Below are positions 20,125-31,414 of a stretch of DNA of 64,000 nucleotides, piece by piece; position 1 is the stretch's first letter, and every line of letters begins with the position of its first letter. A program made the translations under genes and the position numbers. Source of the stretch: Branchiostoma floridae (lineage: Eukaryota; Chordata; Leptocardii; Amphioxiformes; Branchiostomatidae); contig NC_049982.1 in NCBI RefSeq assembly GCF_000003815.2, forward strand, positions 32,553,057-32,617,056, given 5' to 3'. A model generated the notes under the pieces. The model ran no database searches and was not told the origin of the DNA. It saw nothing but the letters and a program-made list of their open reading frames with translations.

Positions 20125-23100
20125 CTAATCATCATCCAGCATCCCTTGGTACTTGGCGATCCTCCTCATGCCCCTGGCTCTCTTCCTCCTGGCTACATTA
20201 TTGGCCATGCTCCTCAGGGTAGACATCTTCATCAGCCTACCCTTGTCCATGACTATCCGCGTCTCAAACTCCATCTTGGTGACGGGAACCGTGCCGCTGC
20301 GGGGATGACTGCGAGCCTTTGCGACTCGCTTGCCGATGCTGTCCTTGAGCAGGGGGAGTATCTGTAGGAACATGAGATAGCCGGCGATGGGGGTCAGTCG
20401 GCTCACGTCCACTGCGCTGGTCTTCAGGAGCGCAGAACTCTCGGCAAACAGACGCATTCTCAACTTGTCCGATGCGAGCGGACAGATGGACTCCATGGCG
20501 TTGGCAAACTCTCCTTCCGTCATAGATCCGGGTTCCTTTCCGGGATGTAAGAACAACTTGACTTCAGCGTCCTTCATTCTGGGCTCCCTTCCCCTCAGGA
20601 TGGCGTTCATGACCCACTCTATCACCAAGGTTTTCGAGATCTTGTTCTCGCTGAAGGACTGGTAGCTCATGGAGACGGTTTCGATCTCGTCCTCCTGCAA
20701 GAAGGGATAGATGCACTCCGCGAAGGCTTCAAAGTCGCGGACTTCCTTCCACTCGACAGCTTCGATCAGGTCGGCGACCGTCACGATGTATCGCATGGTT
20801 GAGGCGTCCAGGTGTCCGGCCAGCAGGAGAGCGAACATGTGGACCGTGCGGCTGATGTTCACCTGTTGTACCACACCTGTCAGGAAATCGTACGCGGCCA
20901 GGTATGTCACCTCGTCATCCAGGTATCTCTCGGAGAAGAAGGCATACAGGGCATCCACAAAGGACAGGGTGGGCTCGTCGTCCATTCCACAGTCATCTTG
21001 GAACACCAGGGTGGCGTAGAACTGTTCGATGATTGACAGGACACGCTCCTGGCTGAGAGGACGGGCGACGGCCCTCGCAATATTAGACCGTTTCCTGTAA
21101 TCTACCCAGATCTGCTGCGTAGTGTTCTTGATGGTTGATTCGTCCTCACTGCTGTCTCCGTTCAGTAAGTTTGCCGACGTGGCAACACTTGTGCGTCTCC
21201 TGCTGTCTCCTGGCGTCTCTTGGTCTGAGTGCAGAGCGCAGACGCCTTGGTTAGAACTGGTTTGAGACATACGCCTTGTGGAACTAACCGAAGCAGCTGA
21301 TTTCGATTTCCCATCAACGTTAACCTCCGACTGCTGCGGCCCCTGTACCGTGTCGGAAACTTCAATGTTCACCCTCAGTTTGGGTCGTACCACTTTGATG
21401 TGGGTGCAGTTTTTAGGTAGTATAAAGACCTTGTCCTTTGTGGTGACCTTGTGAGGACATATGACTGTCTTTTCACCACAGCTGGGGCAGAAGGCACCCT
21501 CTTTGAACTCCTCAAAGTTCCTGCCAAAGTTTGTGGAGAAGTACAGCATGGCGGAGTACTTGCTGAGGATGTGTTCGTGCGGGGAGAAGGGGTCATCGCT
21601 GGCTCCTCCGTCCCCTGCTTTCTCCTCCTCATCCAGGCCACTCTGGAGGGACATGGCTGAATCTGGAGAAATAGAAAAAAATGGTGTCACGTTTGCAATG
21701 AAGATAAAGAGAGCATTATTTCTTTTTAGTCGTAGCATTAATGAATGGTTTTAGCACTTATTGATTCAAGTAAATAATGAGCAGAGTAGAGATCTTAGAA
21801 ATTTCTATCAAGTTTGTACAGTCAAACTCACAGAATTTACATGAAGACAGGACACTACTCCAAATAGACTCCGTTGTAGCAAACTGGACCATTGTTTGAG
21901 AGAATTGCCCATTCACAAGGTTTCACACACAATGACTTCCAGGTTCATGTCCGTACCGGGAACTGATGCTCTGGCCTTGAACCGGACCTGTACCTGAATT
22001 TTACCCACCCCTAATCCTAGTACAGAATATTTTCACGGCCGTAACAGGAAACACAATATTTTTGCCAGGCCTTTAGAACTTTTTAAAGTTATCAAAATAA
22101 AGTTATTAAAGCTATTAAGATAGCTTTAAGCTTTAATAGCTTAATAAAACCTCTGGACCTGAACTGGATCTGTACCTGAATTTTACCCACACCTAAACCC
22201 TACCTACAGAATTTTTCACGGTCGTAACAGGAAACACAATATTTTTGCCAGGCCTTTAGAACTTTTTAAAGTTATCAAAATAAAGTTATTAAAGCTATTA
22301 AAATAGCTTTAAGCTTTAATAGCTTAATAAAACCTCTGGACCTGAACTGGACCTGTACCTGAATTTTACCCACACCTAAACCCTACCTACAGAATTTTTT
22401 CACGGTCGTAAAAGGGAACACAATATTTTTGCCAGGCCTTTAGAACTTTTTAAAGTTATCAAAATAAAGTTATTAAAGCTATTAAAATAGCTTTTATTAA
22501 TAGCTTTAAGCTTTAATATGCTTAATAAAACCTCTGGACCTGAACTGGACCTGTACCTGAATTTTACCCACCCCTAATCCTTAACTACAGTACAGAATTT
22601 TTTCACAGCCCTAACAGGAAATACAACATTTTTGCCAGGCCTTTGTAAAACTTTATAATAGCTTACCTCTACCTCTGGACCTGAGACCCTCCCGTCCGGC
22701 TGATCCCGGCTTACTGCCGGGGCGGCCGGACTTCCTCCCGCTGCCTGGAGTCTTCATCCGCTGCTGCTGTTCCTCCTCCTGCTGCTGTCGTGCCTCCTCC
22801 ATGTCCTGTAGATCCTTGGTCAGCGCGTCCTTGTGCTGCCGGATCAGCGCCAGCTCGTTACCTAACTCCGCTACGGAAGCCTGGAACCTCTCCTGGGTAC
22901 ACTGAAGCTGGGGAACAAAACAAGGAGAAGAAACGTGATGCACTTGTCAGCTCGTTGTCTAACTCTGCTACTGAAGCCTGGAACCTCTCTTGGGTACACT
23001 GGAGCTGAGGAACAAAACAAGGAGAAGAAACGTGATGCACTTGTCAGCTCGTTGTCTAACTCTGCTACTGAAGCCTGGAACCTCTCCTGGGTACACTGAA

Positions 23101-26100
23101 GCTGAGGAACAAAACAAGGAGAAGAAACGTGATGCACTTGTCAGCTCGTTGTCTAACTCTGCTACTGAAGCCTGGAACCTCTCCTGGGTACACTGAAGCT
23201 GAGGAACAAAACATGGAGAAGAAACGTGATGCACTTTGTCACCAAATTAAATTCCCAAACTTTCTATACATTGCCAAAAACAGATGTTTCCCTACCAAAT
23301 ATCTCAGTGAAAAGGGTCTGCCTATTACTTAACAAAAAAATGAGTCCAAATAGGTCTGATATGCAATGTCTATTACAAATAAAAACTGCAGAAAGTCCTA
23401 AGTATTTATTTATTCTTTATTCATTTATTCCGCTCATTTCAAGATCAAAGGAATTTCTGGCTGCTATATTGGATCAATAAATGTGTGTACTTGCATTTAG
23501 GGCTGAAAAACACTTTCTATATATAAAGTATTATGAGTTGATAATGATAAAATAGTGCTATGCTATAATCTATGAACCTACAGAATCCAATGTCAAATTG
23601 TCCTGTCATCTGTTGAGATAAATTCTACGGAAAACTTTCCCATCCAGACAGCTAACATGGACAAATCAATATGGTGGCCAGAAATTCCTTTGATCTTGAA
23701 ACGATCGGAATCATTTGTGGGCATAACAAGTGAAAATAGAGAAAAATATGAAAATGGTGGACACAATCATGGTTAAAATAAAGCCAACCTCTCATTGGTT
23801 ACACTGCTAATTGTATTAAGTATGATGGACAGTCAGGGTCTGTCTATGAAAAACATCCCACAATTGTGCCCACCTCCACATCCAGTTTGTCTATCTGCAT
23901 CTCGTTGTCAGAGTAGTTTGGGTCGTTGACGTTGTCCGTCTGGACACATGACGAGAGCTGCAGCAAGTGGGCTTCCATGTAGGCATCAAACTCTGGGGAA
24001 ATATGAGTAGGTCAGCCTCTATCTTAGATTTACTAAGATAACTGTAACGAAAGGTTATAATGGTACTATGAATGACAAGTGACACACATTGTCTCTTACA
24101 GGAAATAAGGAAAAGGAAAGTGATCTCAATCCAATTTTAGCTCACTGAAGAGCTAGTCTTTCACTTAGGTCATGACAGAGAGGACATATGTTATGAGTAT
24201 TTACAGGTTCATTGTATCAGGAAATTCCCCTAGCTCTTTTCAAAAAGCACAATGAACAGCGGACTATGGCTTAACATCCCAAGTAAGGACTACAACCCTT
24301 TCCGGTAGAATGTATGTCGGGTGAGCGACACAGTTGGAATCAAACTCGCGGCTTCTAGTTCCAGAGGCAGGGCTGCTAAGGGACTGTACGATATTTATCA
24401 GGGGGGGAGGGCTGGTGCGTTAGGGGGGGAGGGTCATGTTAATTTTTTTTGAGGTGGGGGGAGGGCCATGTTCATTTTTTTTAAGATAGGGGGAGGGCCA
24501 TGTTAATTTTTTTGAAAGAATAGTTTATACTATTTTTGTTTTGATATTTTGACATGGCCCTAAAACTGATAAAATAAGCCTTCTGAATAGCCTAAAATGC
24601 AAGAGCTTCCGGGGGGCTTCGCCCCCCTAAGTCCCCCAAAAAGTGGCACTGCCCTGGACCAGCGTTCCCGCCAGACATACGTCATTCCGTCTTGGGACTG
24701 ATTTTTTCTGGAAAGACGCACTCGGCTCGGGTGAGTGTGTCCATAAAAAATCTGAAAGAAAGGCTGACCTGTACCACCCGTGTGGAATCTTTTTAAAAAC
24801 TATCTTTATAAGAAGGAATCCTACCTTTACAATTTATACTGGGGCATGGGCGGAGCGCGGCACGTTTTAGATATATTGGTAGCCGCCCGTGTCGTCTGGC
24901 AAGTTTCTTCCCCAACAATTTACTATTAAAGTTTCCCCAACTACGCGCGGTGCGCGGTAATTATGCGAAGAATCCAAAGCTATGTTTATGAAGGTTAGAC
25001 ATCCAGGTAAGCAATATTCAAATACAATTCAATCTCTACAACTGGATAAAAAACGGATATTTACTTCCGGACGTTTCGAGTGACATCCATCACTCTTCAT
25101 CAGCAAAAGCAGAATGAACTAGACAGAACAATTCAATACCAGTACAGCTAACTAGAAAAACTGGTTTAACCACTAAATCGTTAGGATCATATGCAAAAGG
25201 TTACACAAATGTAAATCATGTTAGCATAGTTCCTATGGTCTGACAATACCATAGGAAAAAACTATTGTCCTTTGTTGTGCAAGGCGGGGTCCCATGTACT
25301 GGAAAGTTCTACGCGTAGTCCTCCCTTCCGGTTCAAGGTGGGGTTGTAGATCCGCTCGTAGATGGCCTCCTTGACACCCCGTTCGTACCACCGTGGTTCG
25401 CGGTCAAGAATGTCTGTAGTATCCAGTCTGAAGGAATGTCCTTGGTGTAGCTGAGTGTGGTGGTAGATAGCAGAAGAGTATCCACTCGCTGTAGCCCTGC
25501 AGTGTTAGTGGTTAAACCAGTTTTTCTAGTTAGCTGTACTGGTATTGAATTGTTCTGTCTAGTTCATTCTGCTTTTGCTGATGAAGAGTGATGGATGTCA
25601 CTCGAAACGTCCGGAAGTAAATATCCGTTTTTTATCCAGTTGTAGAGATTGAATTGTATTTGAATAATCCAAAGCTATAAACTTTTTTTTTTTATTTACA
25701 ACATTTCTGTTGTTTCAAAAGGGCAAAATTTGCGGCTGAAAAGGGGCCGCAATATTGTTGTCAAGCGTCGATCGAGTCGACGTCGGCTGTGCACTCCGTG
25801 GCACATGGCGCGGCACGCCCCCCTCCCCAGACGGACGGTCGATCGATCGCAGCGCCCAGCACGTTGGGACGTCTTTTCTGGCTACTCCTTCAAGGCTACA
25901 CCGGCACTGATCACTGCCAAAGACGCAGCAGATCGACCTCCTTCGTATAATGTACATTTGTATAACGTTCTTGGTCTATGTAAAAAAAGAAATCCAGCCA
26001 AATATTTCACGCCGAAAACGGGGTTACCTGAGGTCGCAGGAAAGGAACGCACGCTCCTGGAAAATGACGGCGCGGCCTGCCCGTGTAAAACCCGACCAAT

Positions 26101-29100
26101 TTAATTAATTTGAGTAAAATCATCGGGCAAAATAGAAAAAAAGGTGTGATGGCGTTGTTATTCTATCCTCTGGAAAAACTACTAGTATTTGATGCGGGAG
26201 GACGCACCATCGATCGCACGAGGTAGACATTTTTTACTCAATGCCGGAAGAAAATTGGCAGGAATTTTCCATGGGCTGACAAACTCACTGGCTAGAACCC
26301 TGTTTCGAAGCATCAATAACCCAAAATTTTCATATAGACATGACTGGACAATAATACCCGGGCCAGATCACGGACGGCTGATTCCCCGTGCTTATAGTTA
26401 AATTTTTTTATAACGTATTTTTGAGGAAAGGGCGGACGTCGATTACTGAATAACGGGAGTAGAAAAAGGCAAACGGCATCCAATCTCAAGGGCATAATTT
26501 TCCTCTCAAATTGCAGGAAATTCTGTTTTAGAGGGTTTCAAAATCCAAATTTTCCCGGGGGAGCATGCCCCCGGACCCCTGCCCCGACGCTGTGAAAAAA
26601 CCCTGGCAAGAACACTGGCTATACCAGGTGGACGCCGGGCGCCCTTGTGCCCTGACGTCTATATTACTTTAAGGCTGTTTTTATCGGTTGTTTTTCTACC
26701 CTTTTAATGATTCCTGTCGGGGGGAGGGCCATGTTGATTTTTTTGGGGTGGAGGGGGAGGGTCACGTTAAATTTTTTTGAGATGGGGGGGAGGGCCATGA
26801 AAAAATTTTTTGATCGGACTTCCAACGCACCAGCCCTCCCCCCCGATAAATATCGTACGGTCCCTAACCACTGGACTTAACGCACGCTACAGTAGTTGTG
26901 AATGTTCCTATTTGTGGAGGGTCAAGTAACTAATGTTTAATGTACTAGTTCAACCAAATTGACCCAATTACCTATATGTGTTGCTACCGGTACCTGTCTA
27001 TTTTGGCCATTTAAAGAATCCCTTGAGTGGTCACTTTAGACTCCTTGAACTATTTAATGAAGGTTAGACATCCAGGTAAACAATATTTAAGGCAATTCAA
27101 TCTCCAAAACTGGATGAAAAACAGAGATTTACTTCCATTACTATCCAGTTGTAGAGGATGAAATGCCTGAAAATATGATGTATTAAAGACTGGTCCATGG
27201 TTTATGTTTCTTTAGAAAACCTACCTTCCAACAGGGAGTTTTGGATGGACAACATCTGGCTTTCCAGTCTCTTAACATTCTCAATGTCTGTCACAAGATT
27301 GGCCTGTGCAGAAAAAAATATGAAATACCGTTAGTACATGTACATGAACTACTAACAAGTCAGTCTACACAATTGGCCAATGTTCACCTTGCATTTGGTA
27401 TGTCATGGGTTTGATCCCTGGGCAAGTCAAATCAAAGCCTTTGATAATGCTACATACTGCTTTCTCTGCTTAGCACTCAGCATTTGGGAAAGAGTGTGGT
27501 ATAACGGTAGTTGAACAAACAGACCACTACCAATGGACTAGAGCCCTGCTGTAGTGACTGCATAAAGTTGTGTGGCCCAAGAGCTTTTGAAAGGAGATGG
27601 GTGCCACCCTATGTACTATCTGTTGCGGGAAGAACTGTACTTTTTTAGGTTACTTAACAAACCTGTTTTTATCCGAACAAATGCCAAGGACGGTATAAGA
27701 TGATGGCTTTTTTAAATTTTGATCAGGATCATACATGTTGGGCTACACTCACCTTTTTACTTGTGAGCACAGGTTTTCTTTTTAACATTCTCTTAGGCAT
27801 GGAGTCTGTAGGGTACATGGTGTGGAATGCTGGAATCAAAACAACAAAGCATCAGGGACTTGGATGGCAGTTGCTTGGATGACAAAAAAACTAACAAATG
27901 TATGAGCCATAGTCTAAGTCTTTATTTGTATTATATTGTATTATACGAACATGTACCTTCTTGCATTTTGTCAAAGTTGGTCTTGTATTGTGTCATGTAG
28001 TTCAGCTCTTCAGTCAGCCTGCGTATGTCTGCCCGTAGATTGGAGATGTTTTGTTCATACGATGCTTTTGCCCTTTCAAAGCCATTCTTGTCCTCCTCCA
28101 TATCTGCATGCAACCTATTGAAAAGAGTCAAAACAAAAGTATGGTTACTTCTCATTATCAGATTATAACCAGACCACATTGACCAATCAGAAGGCCCCAT
28201 TTCTGGTTATGATGGTGTAACCCTGAATATCCTATTTCTAAAACCAATGAATACATGACATTGTATATTTTGAGTTATCTCGCGGATAAAGGTCAGAAAA
28301 CTAGTGCTATATTTTTCTTAACAAAGTAAAAAGCTTAAAAAGATGTCCAAAACAAGTTCGAGTCTAACTGTTGCTTATACCCCTGTCGCATTTGGCGAAA
28401 ATCGATCGGACGACGATTCTGCGGCAGTCGCCTGAGCCTCGCTTATAATAATAATAACTTTATTGCACAACAATTGTACAAGGTACAAAGTATGGCACTT
28501 TGTACAATTGTTGTCCAATAAAGTTATATTCATATATGACAGAGACGGTTTTCAGGTGAAAAATACATGCAACCCTTTGTCTATCTTAAATAAGGCCGAT
28601 CTTCCATCGATACCAATATTATATTATTAGTAACTAACTTTTTAATGTCCTGGTTTCTGGCCTGAATCTCAGACTCCAGACCCTCCACTGTGTCATTCAG
28701 ACCTTCAATGTCCTGCCTCAGCTCATCGTTAACCGCTTCTAGAGCTTGAAACTGTTGCTGCTTTTCTCGCAATCTGTATTGGGAGAGGACATTGGGAGAT
28801 GTTACAGAACAGTAACAAATGACAACCAAAGAAAAGAGGACTATGATAAAACAGCAGAATACACATTCAAAAAAAGTGTGAATACACAGTAATAATTTTG
28901 TTGCATAAGGCTAAGGGACAAAGTTCTGCAAAGATCACAAAATATTCATTCCATTCTTTCATTCGAGATTTTCCTAGTCACCTGTTGCCATCAAATTTGT
29001 TTAGGCCTAAGAAAAGAAATATTGTATTTTCTGTTTCAATCCTGAAAAATGAAGGGTCGGTAGGTAGTGTTTAGCTTTTTTTCTAATTCTAATGTTCTTT

Positions 29101-31414
29101 TTTATTCTCTAGACTTTGACCAAAACTTTAGTGATACAATACAGTATAACAAAGTAAAACTGAAATAAATGACGACATTTATTTTTCAATGTCAAACTTT
29201 AATCATGTGCATAATGGCACTTGATAATGGTTACAAATTTCTGGATGGATTTATCCTTCATTAGCAGTTTTTTCTTCATTTAGCAGTTTTTGAATGGAAA
29301 GCAGGCTGAATAAAAGTTCTAACTGGAAACTGTGACTCCACTGTCCGCCCCCCAATTGCAAGAAAGGCTAAGGTCAGAATGTTTTTCTAGGGTAGGTCGG
29401 GAAACAGGAAACGCAACATTTTTTCCTAGGCCTTACCTTTCTTTTGCAGCATCCAGTTTGTCCTGTAGATCTTCAGCTTTCATGTTCCTGAAACAGGATA
29501 CAAGAGTTTGGAACGTTGATAATGGACACCCGCATTTTTATTTTCCATATTGCGTAGTTCAATGTTGTTTAAACAATAGTAAGGACTGCAACCCTTTCCA
29601 GTAAAATGCGCAGTACTAGTCCACTGGTTGGCTATCCTGCCTCTAGACCGATAGGTCATCAGTTCAAATCACTGCTGTTGTTGCTCACCTGCAATGCACG
29701 CTACTGGAAAGGGTTGCAGTCCTCAGGACAGAACGTTAAGCCGTGGTCCACTCTCCATTGTACTTGTCAAAAATTATTGAACCTGGAAATACTGTGAATA
29801 TCACCTATCTTCTCTGTCACAACCAGTGGAAGATAAGCTCTTTTAATTCATGGAGATCATTTGAGATAAACTGGCTCTGTCCGTATCCATTTTTGATTAT
29901 ACTGCTGCTGGGATCCCTGTCACAGGGCAGCAGTCGGATAGTCTTCACACTGTGCTTCCATGCGGCTGATCTGTCCAGTGAGTCCAGCTCAAGATCACTA
30001 AAAGTTACTTTCTCTGACTTCAGTGGTTATATCATTCCAGAGCTTCACAAATCTATACACAAACAAAAAATGTCAAAAATATACTTCTGCCTACTCTTAT
30101 GAAAGAAGGCCAACCTTTCATCGTAAACTCTTTTCACCAGTGTGAAGTATGGTACTTTCTGGATGAAGGTTGTGGCATCAGCATTGCTGACAGGTTGTTT
30201 GGCAGCTGTGCTGGTCAGCGTTGGACTGTAGACGGCATCTGACAGACATAGGAACATCAAATGATGATTATGCATTAGATGATGGTAAATGCAAATCAGG
30301 AGCAATTTGCATGATTTAATAAGGAAATTCTGCAATTTCTCTGCATTCCATGTTAGGATTCATGCCAAAGAACATCTATACGTATGTATTATGCAAATGA
30401 AGGCCCAATTTGCACAATTTGATAAAATACTAATAACGTTAACTTCATAGTGGCAAATGATGGAGATTCCATTCTAGTACATGCAGCATGTGGAAGCTAT
30501 TAATAATTAAAGGTTGACCTCATAGAATAGCCTTCTTTCTTTGTACTTTCATGCGTTAGAATGTTACACAGGGTGGAGAAGATAATCAACTGATACAACC
30601 TAATGCAAATGAGGACCTTATTTGCATCATTAATTCATCGTACTTAACTTGCTTCATTCAATGGGTAAAGGTACGACATTGTGGAACTCTAGTTCAGTGT
30701 CACGGTGACTGTTATGTAATTCAACCGACATACCATACAGCTCATCACGGATAAGTTGTGCTATCTTTGAGTAGTGACCAAGATGTGGCAGCAGGTCGTC
30801 TAAGACTCGGAACACGGTGATCATTCGCTGCTCCGAAGGCTCCGCATCTTTCATTCCTTTCTCATCCAGTAGTTCCAGGAGATACTTATTTGCTGGCAAA
30901 GACAAAAGTCAAAGACTTAATGAGTCAGAATCATTTATTTCCCAATGATGCTTGCAACAACAACAAGAAAAGATCCACTTCCTTACATTCAAAATGTCAC
31001 AACTGTATGTGATCTTACAAATGAAGCTAGTTGTGGATAAACTGACATTACTCCACTTTCATTCAACATCAATGTTTTTATATTGTCTTTAACTTTTGAC
31101 ATGTATGTTGTGACTGTGGGTGTCTTTATATACTTTATGATTTTATCATTAATTTTTCCATTTTTGTCAATTGTTGTGCTTTTGTTGTATACTCAGAGCA
31201 ACTTGTTCAGGGGGTCTGCAAAACTTCTTGTGATAGTTAAATGAATGGCCTATATTCTAGACTTCAAAGTGTACAAAGTTTTCAATTTCATGAAAATTAT
31301 TCTTTTGCCAACTTTTGCCACAACTTCAAACAGTGGCCCCTCCCCCTTATCGAAGTTCTTACCGGGTGAGTTTGCGTCCAAGATGTTTTCCCCAGCGCCA
31401 GTGGCCGCAGCCAT
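20125..31414 (-). CDS. Large coiled-coil protein with C-terminal helical region, possibly TSNAXIP1-like
   Basis: Exons in transcript order: 31363-31414, 30734-30892, 30115-30238, 29437-29487, 28639-28773, 27957-28114, 27225-27287, 23874-23992, 22667-22907, 20125-21662. Phases agree at every junction and the joined frame has 879 codons from ATG (31414) to stop. Residues about 1-75 hold an alpha-helical segment (RMITVFRVLDDLLPHLGHY) that loosely resembles the TSNAXIP1 N-terminal region; this is a guess. About 110-340 is a long coiled coil. A basic, Gln/Arg-rich linker follows, then in the 512-codon last exon a Cys/His cluster (CPSCGEKTVICPH), a Ser/Thr-rich stretch, a long helical domain and a basic tail rich in RRKRAR. 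For the 27225 exon an acceptor 16 bases upstream (start 27303) breaks the phase, so I chose ACAG|ACATTG. The gene is head-to-head with PRC1. Function not known to me. Confidence 0.8.
21975..22655. repeat. Tandem array, about 180-bp unit, four copies
   Basis: Each unit runs from GGACCTGTACCTGAATTTTACC through TTTTTGCCAGGCCTTT to an AT-rich palindromic tract with TATTAAAGCTATTAA. Copies begin near 21985, 22165, 22345 and 22545. The array ends right beside the donor of the coiled-coil gene exon at 22667. Confidence 0.9.
22851..23239 (-). repeat. Four 97-bp tandem copies spanning exon start and acceptor
   Basis: Units start at 22851, 22948, 23045 and 23142. The lowest unit is the 5' part of the real exon (LQCTQERFQASVAELGNEL). 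The three upstream units repeat that exon start, the CAG acceptor and about 35 bases of intron, with D for G at one residue. The minus-strand transcript therefore meets three decoy exon starts, each with its own acceptor, before the one that continues. Confidence 0.92.
24272..24379 (-). repeat. tRNA-derived SINE, 3' part (split by a transposon)
   Basis: The minus strand carries a B-box-like GAGTTTGATTCC and the tail GGAAAGGGTTGTAGTCCTTA. The 5' part with the A box lies at 26865-26890 beyond the Harbinger-like insertion. With the insertion and one TAA removed, AGTCCAGTGG and TTAGCAGCCC join into a normal tRNA-like A box. A second copy of the same SINE lies at 29610-29735. Confidence 0.7.
25062..25113 (-). 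ncRNA. Hammerhead ribozyme-like motif, left arm
   Basis: Minus strand: GCUUUUG, CUGAUGA, stem II GAGUGA/UCACUC with loop UGGAUG, GAAAC, GUC, CGGAAGU. Stem I forms from the flanks GCUUUUG and CGGAAGU (seven consecutive pairs counting G-U). It lies downstream of the Penelope stop codon and in the same sense, the position expected for a 3' terminal-repeat ribozyme. Confidence 0.75.
25262..25505 (-). pseudogene. C-terminal end of a Penelope-like GIY-YIG protein
   Basis: The frame ending at TAG (25262-25264) reads SAIYHHTQLHQGHSFRLD, then ILDREPRWYERGVKEAIYE, then NPTLNRKGGLRVELSSTWD. This His/Asp...LD.E..W..RG..EAI...LN..GG pattern is the end of the GIY-YIG endonuclease of Penelope-like retroelements. 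Everything upstream (reverse transcriptase and the start of the endonuclease) is lost where the inverted arm begins. Confidence 0.8.
25568..25621 (+). ncRNA. Hammerhead ribozyme-like motif, right arm
   Basis: Plus-strand mirror copy of the motif at 25062-25113: CUGAUGA at 25578-25584, GAAAC at 25604-25608, GUC at 25609-25611. Stem I pairs 25568-25577 with 25612-25621 (eight consecutive pairs including G-U), stem II is six base pairs. All invariant core bases are intact. It is antisense to the Penelope reading frame. Confidence 0.75.
26865..26890 (-). repeat. tRNA-derived SINE, 5' part (A box)
   Basis: Minus strand GCGTTAAGTCCAGTGGTTA is the A-box side of the SINE whose remainder is at 24272-24379. 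The TAA at 26865-26867 is one copy of the Harbinger-type target duplication. Confidence 0.65.
27058..27160. repeat. Collapsed Penelope-like foldback
   Basis: Begins GGTTAGACATCCAGGTAAACAATATT as in type A arms, reaches ATTTACTTCC, then turns directly into the mirror TATCCAGTTGTAGAGG. The centre with the hammerhead core is deleted. Confidence 0.6.
27304..27956. other. Intron of the coiled-coil gene, no feature
   Basis: No additional exon, repeat with clear borders or regulatory site recognised. Confidence 0.5.
28375..28527. repeat. MITE/LINE-tail remnant with perfect hairpin
   Basis: AATCGATCGGACGACG near 28400 recurs at 43188 in a PRC1 intron, marking a shared repeat family. It is followed by ATAATAATAACTTTATTG and a hairpin (28452-28527) whose arms AACTTTATTG.ACAACAATTGTACAA pair almost completely. 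Lies in an intron of the coiled-coil gene. Confidence 0.6.
29578..29740 (+). repeat. tRNA-derived SINE, intact-looking copy
   Basis: Plus strand shows TAGTCCACTGGTTGGCTATC (A box side), CAGTTCAAATCAC (B box side) and the tail CTGGAAAGGGTTGCAGTCCT. The same tail in inverted orientation stands directly upstream (GGACTGCAACCCTTTCCAG at 29583). It belongs to the family split by the Harbinger-like element at 24380. Confidence 0.65.
29741..30114. other. Intron of the coiled-coil gene, no feature
   Basis: Nothing recognised. The open frame at 29743-30102 has no similarity that I can see and crosses intron sequence of the minus-strand gene. Confidence 0.5.

Larger units (their letters stand above)
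24984..25665 (-). mobile_element. Penelope-like element, truncated, with two hammerhead motifs (type A)
   Basis: The insertion is bounded by the 13-base duplication AATCCAAAGCTAT at 24971-24983 and 25666-25678. The outer about 160 bases on each side are inverted copies. Between them, minus strand, lies the C-terminal end of a Penelope-type protein. One hammerhead core sits in each arm (minus 25062-25113, plus 25568-25621). Hammerheads in the terminal repeats are known from Penelope-like elements, and the reading frame makes the family assignment firm here. Confidence 0.85.
24380..26864. mobile_element. Harbinger-like DNA transposon, non-autonomous, with nested insertion
   Basis: Terminal inverted repeats GGGACTGTACGATATTTATC (24380) and the complement ending at 26864 are flanked by TAA on both sides (24377-24379, 26865-26867), as in PIF/Harbinger elements. 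Next to each end lie three to four copies of a GGGGGAGGGYCATGTTAATTTTTTT unit in mirrored orientation. No transposase is recognisable. A 682-bp Penelope-like copy interrupts it at 24984. A GC-rich palindromic stretch (GGGGGAGCATGCCCCCGG) near 26557 recurs in the hAT-like element at 39340. Confidence 0.75.

Noticed and set aside
20146-21754. Several plus-strand frames opposite the long minus-strand exon
   Set aside because: Shadows of the 512-codon coding exon; no splice-consistent extension or recognisable protein.
27288-27303. Alternative start of the 27225 exon at 27303
   Set aside because: The acceptor is good but gives the wrong phase with the upstream exon; the ACAG|ACATTG site at 27287 keeps the frame. 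An unseen small exon could rescue the other choice.
30656-30733. Extension of the 30734-30892 exon down to 30656 (VELHNS...PLPIE)
   Set aside because: The frame stays open, but the strong G|GTATGT donor at 30734 gives the phase the next exon needs, while the later GT candidates I looked at are weaker or out of phase.
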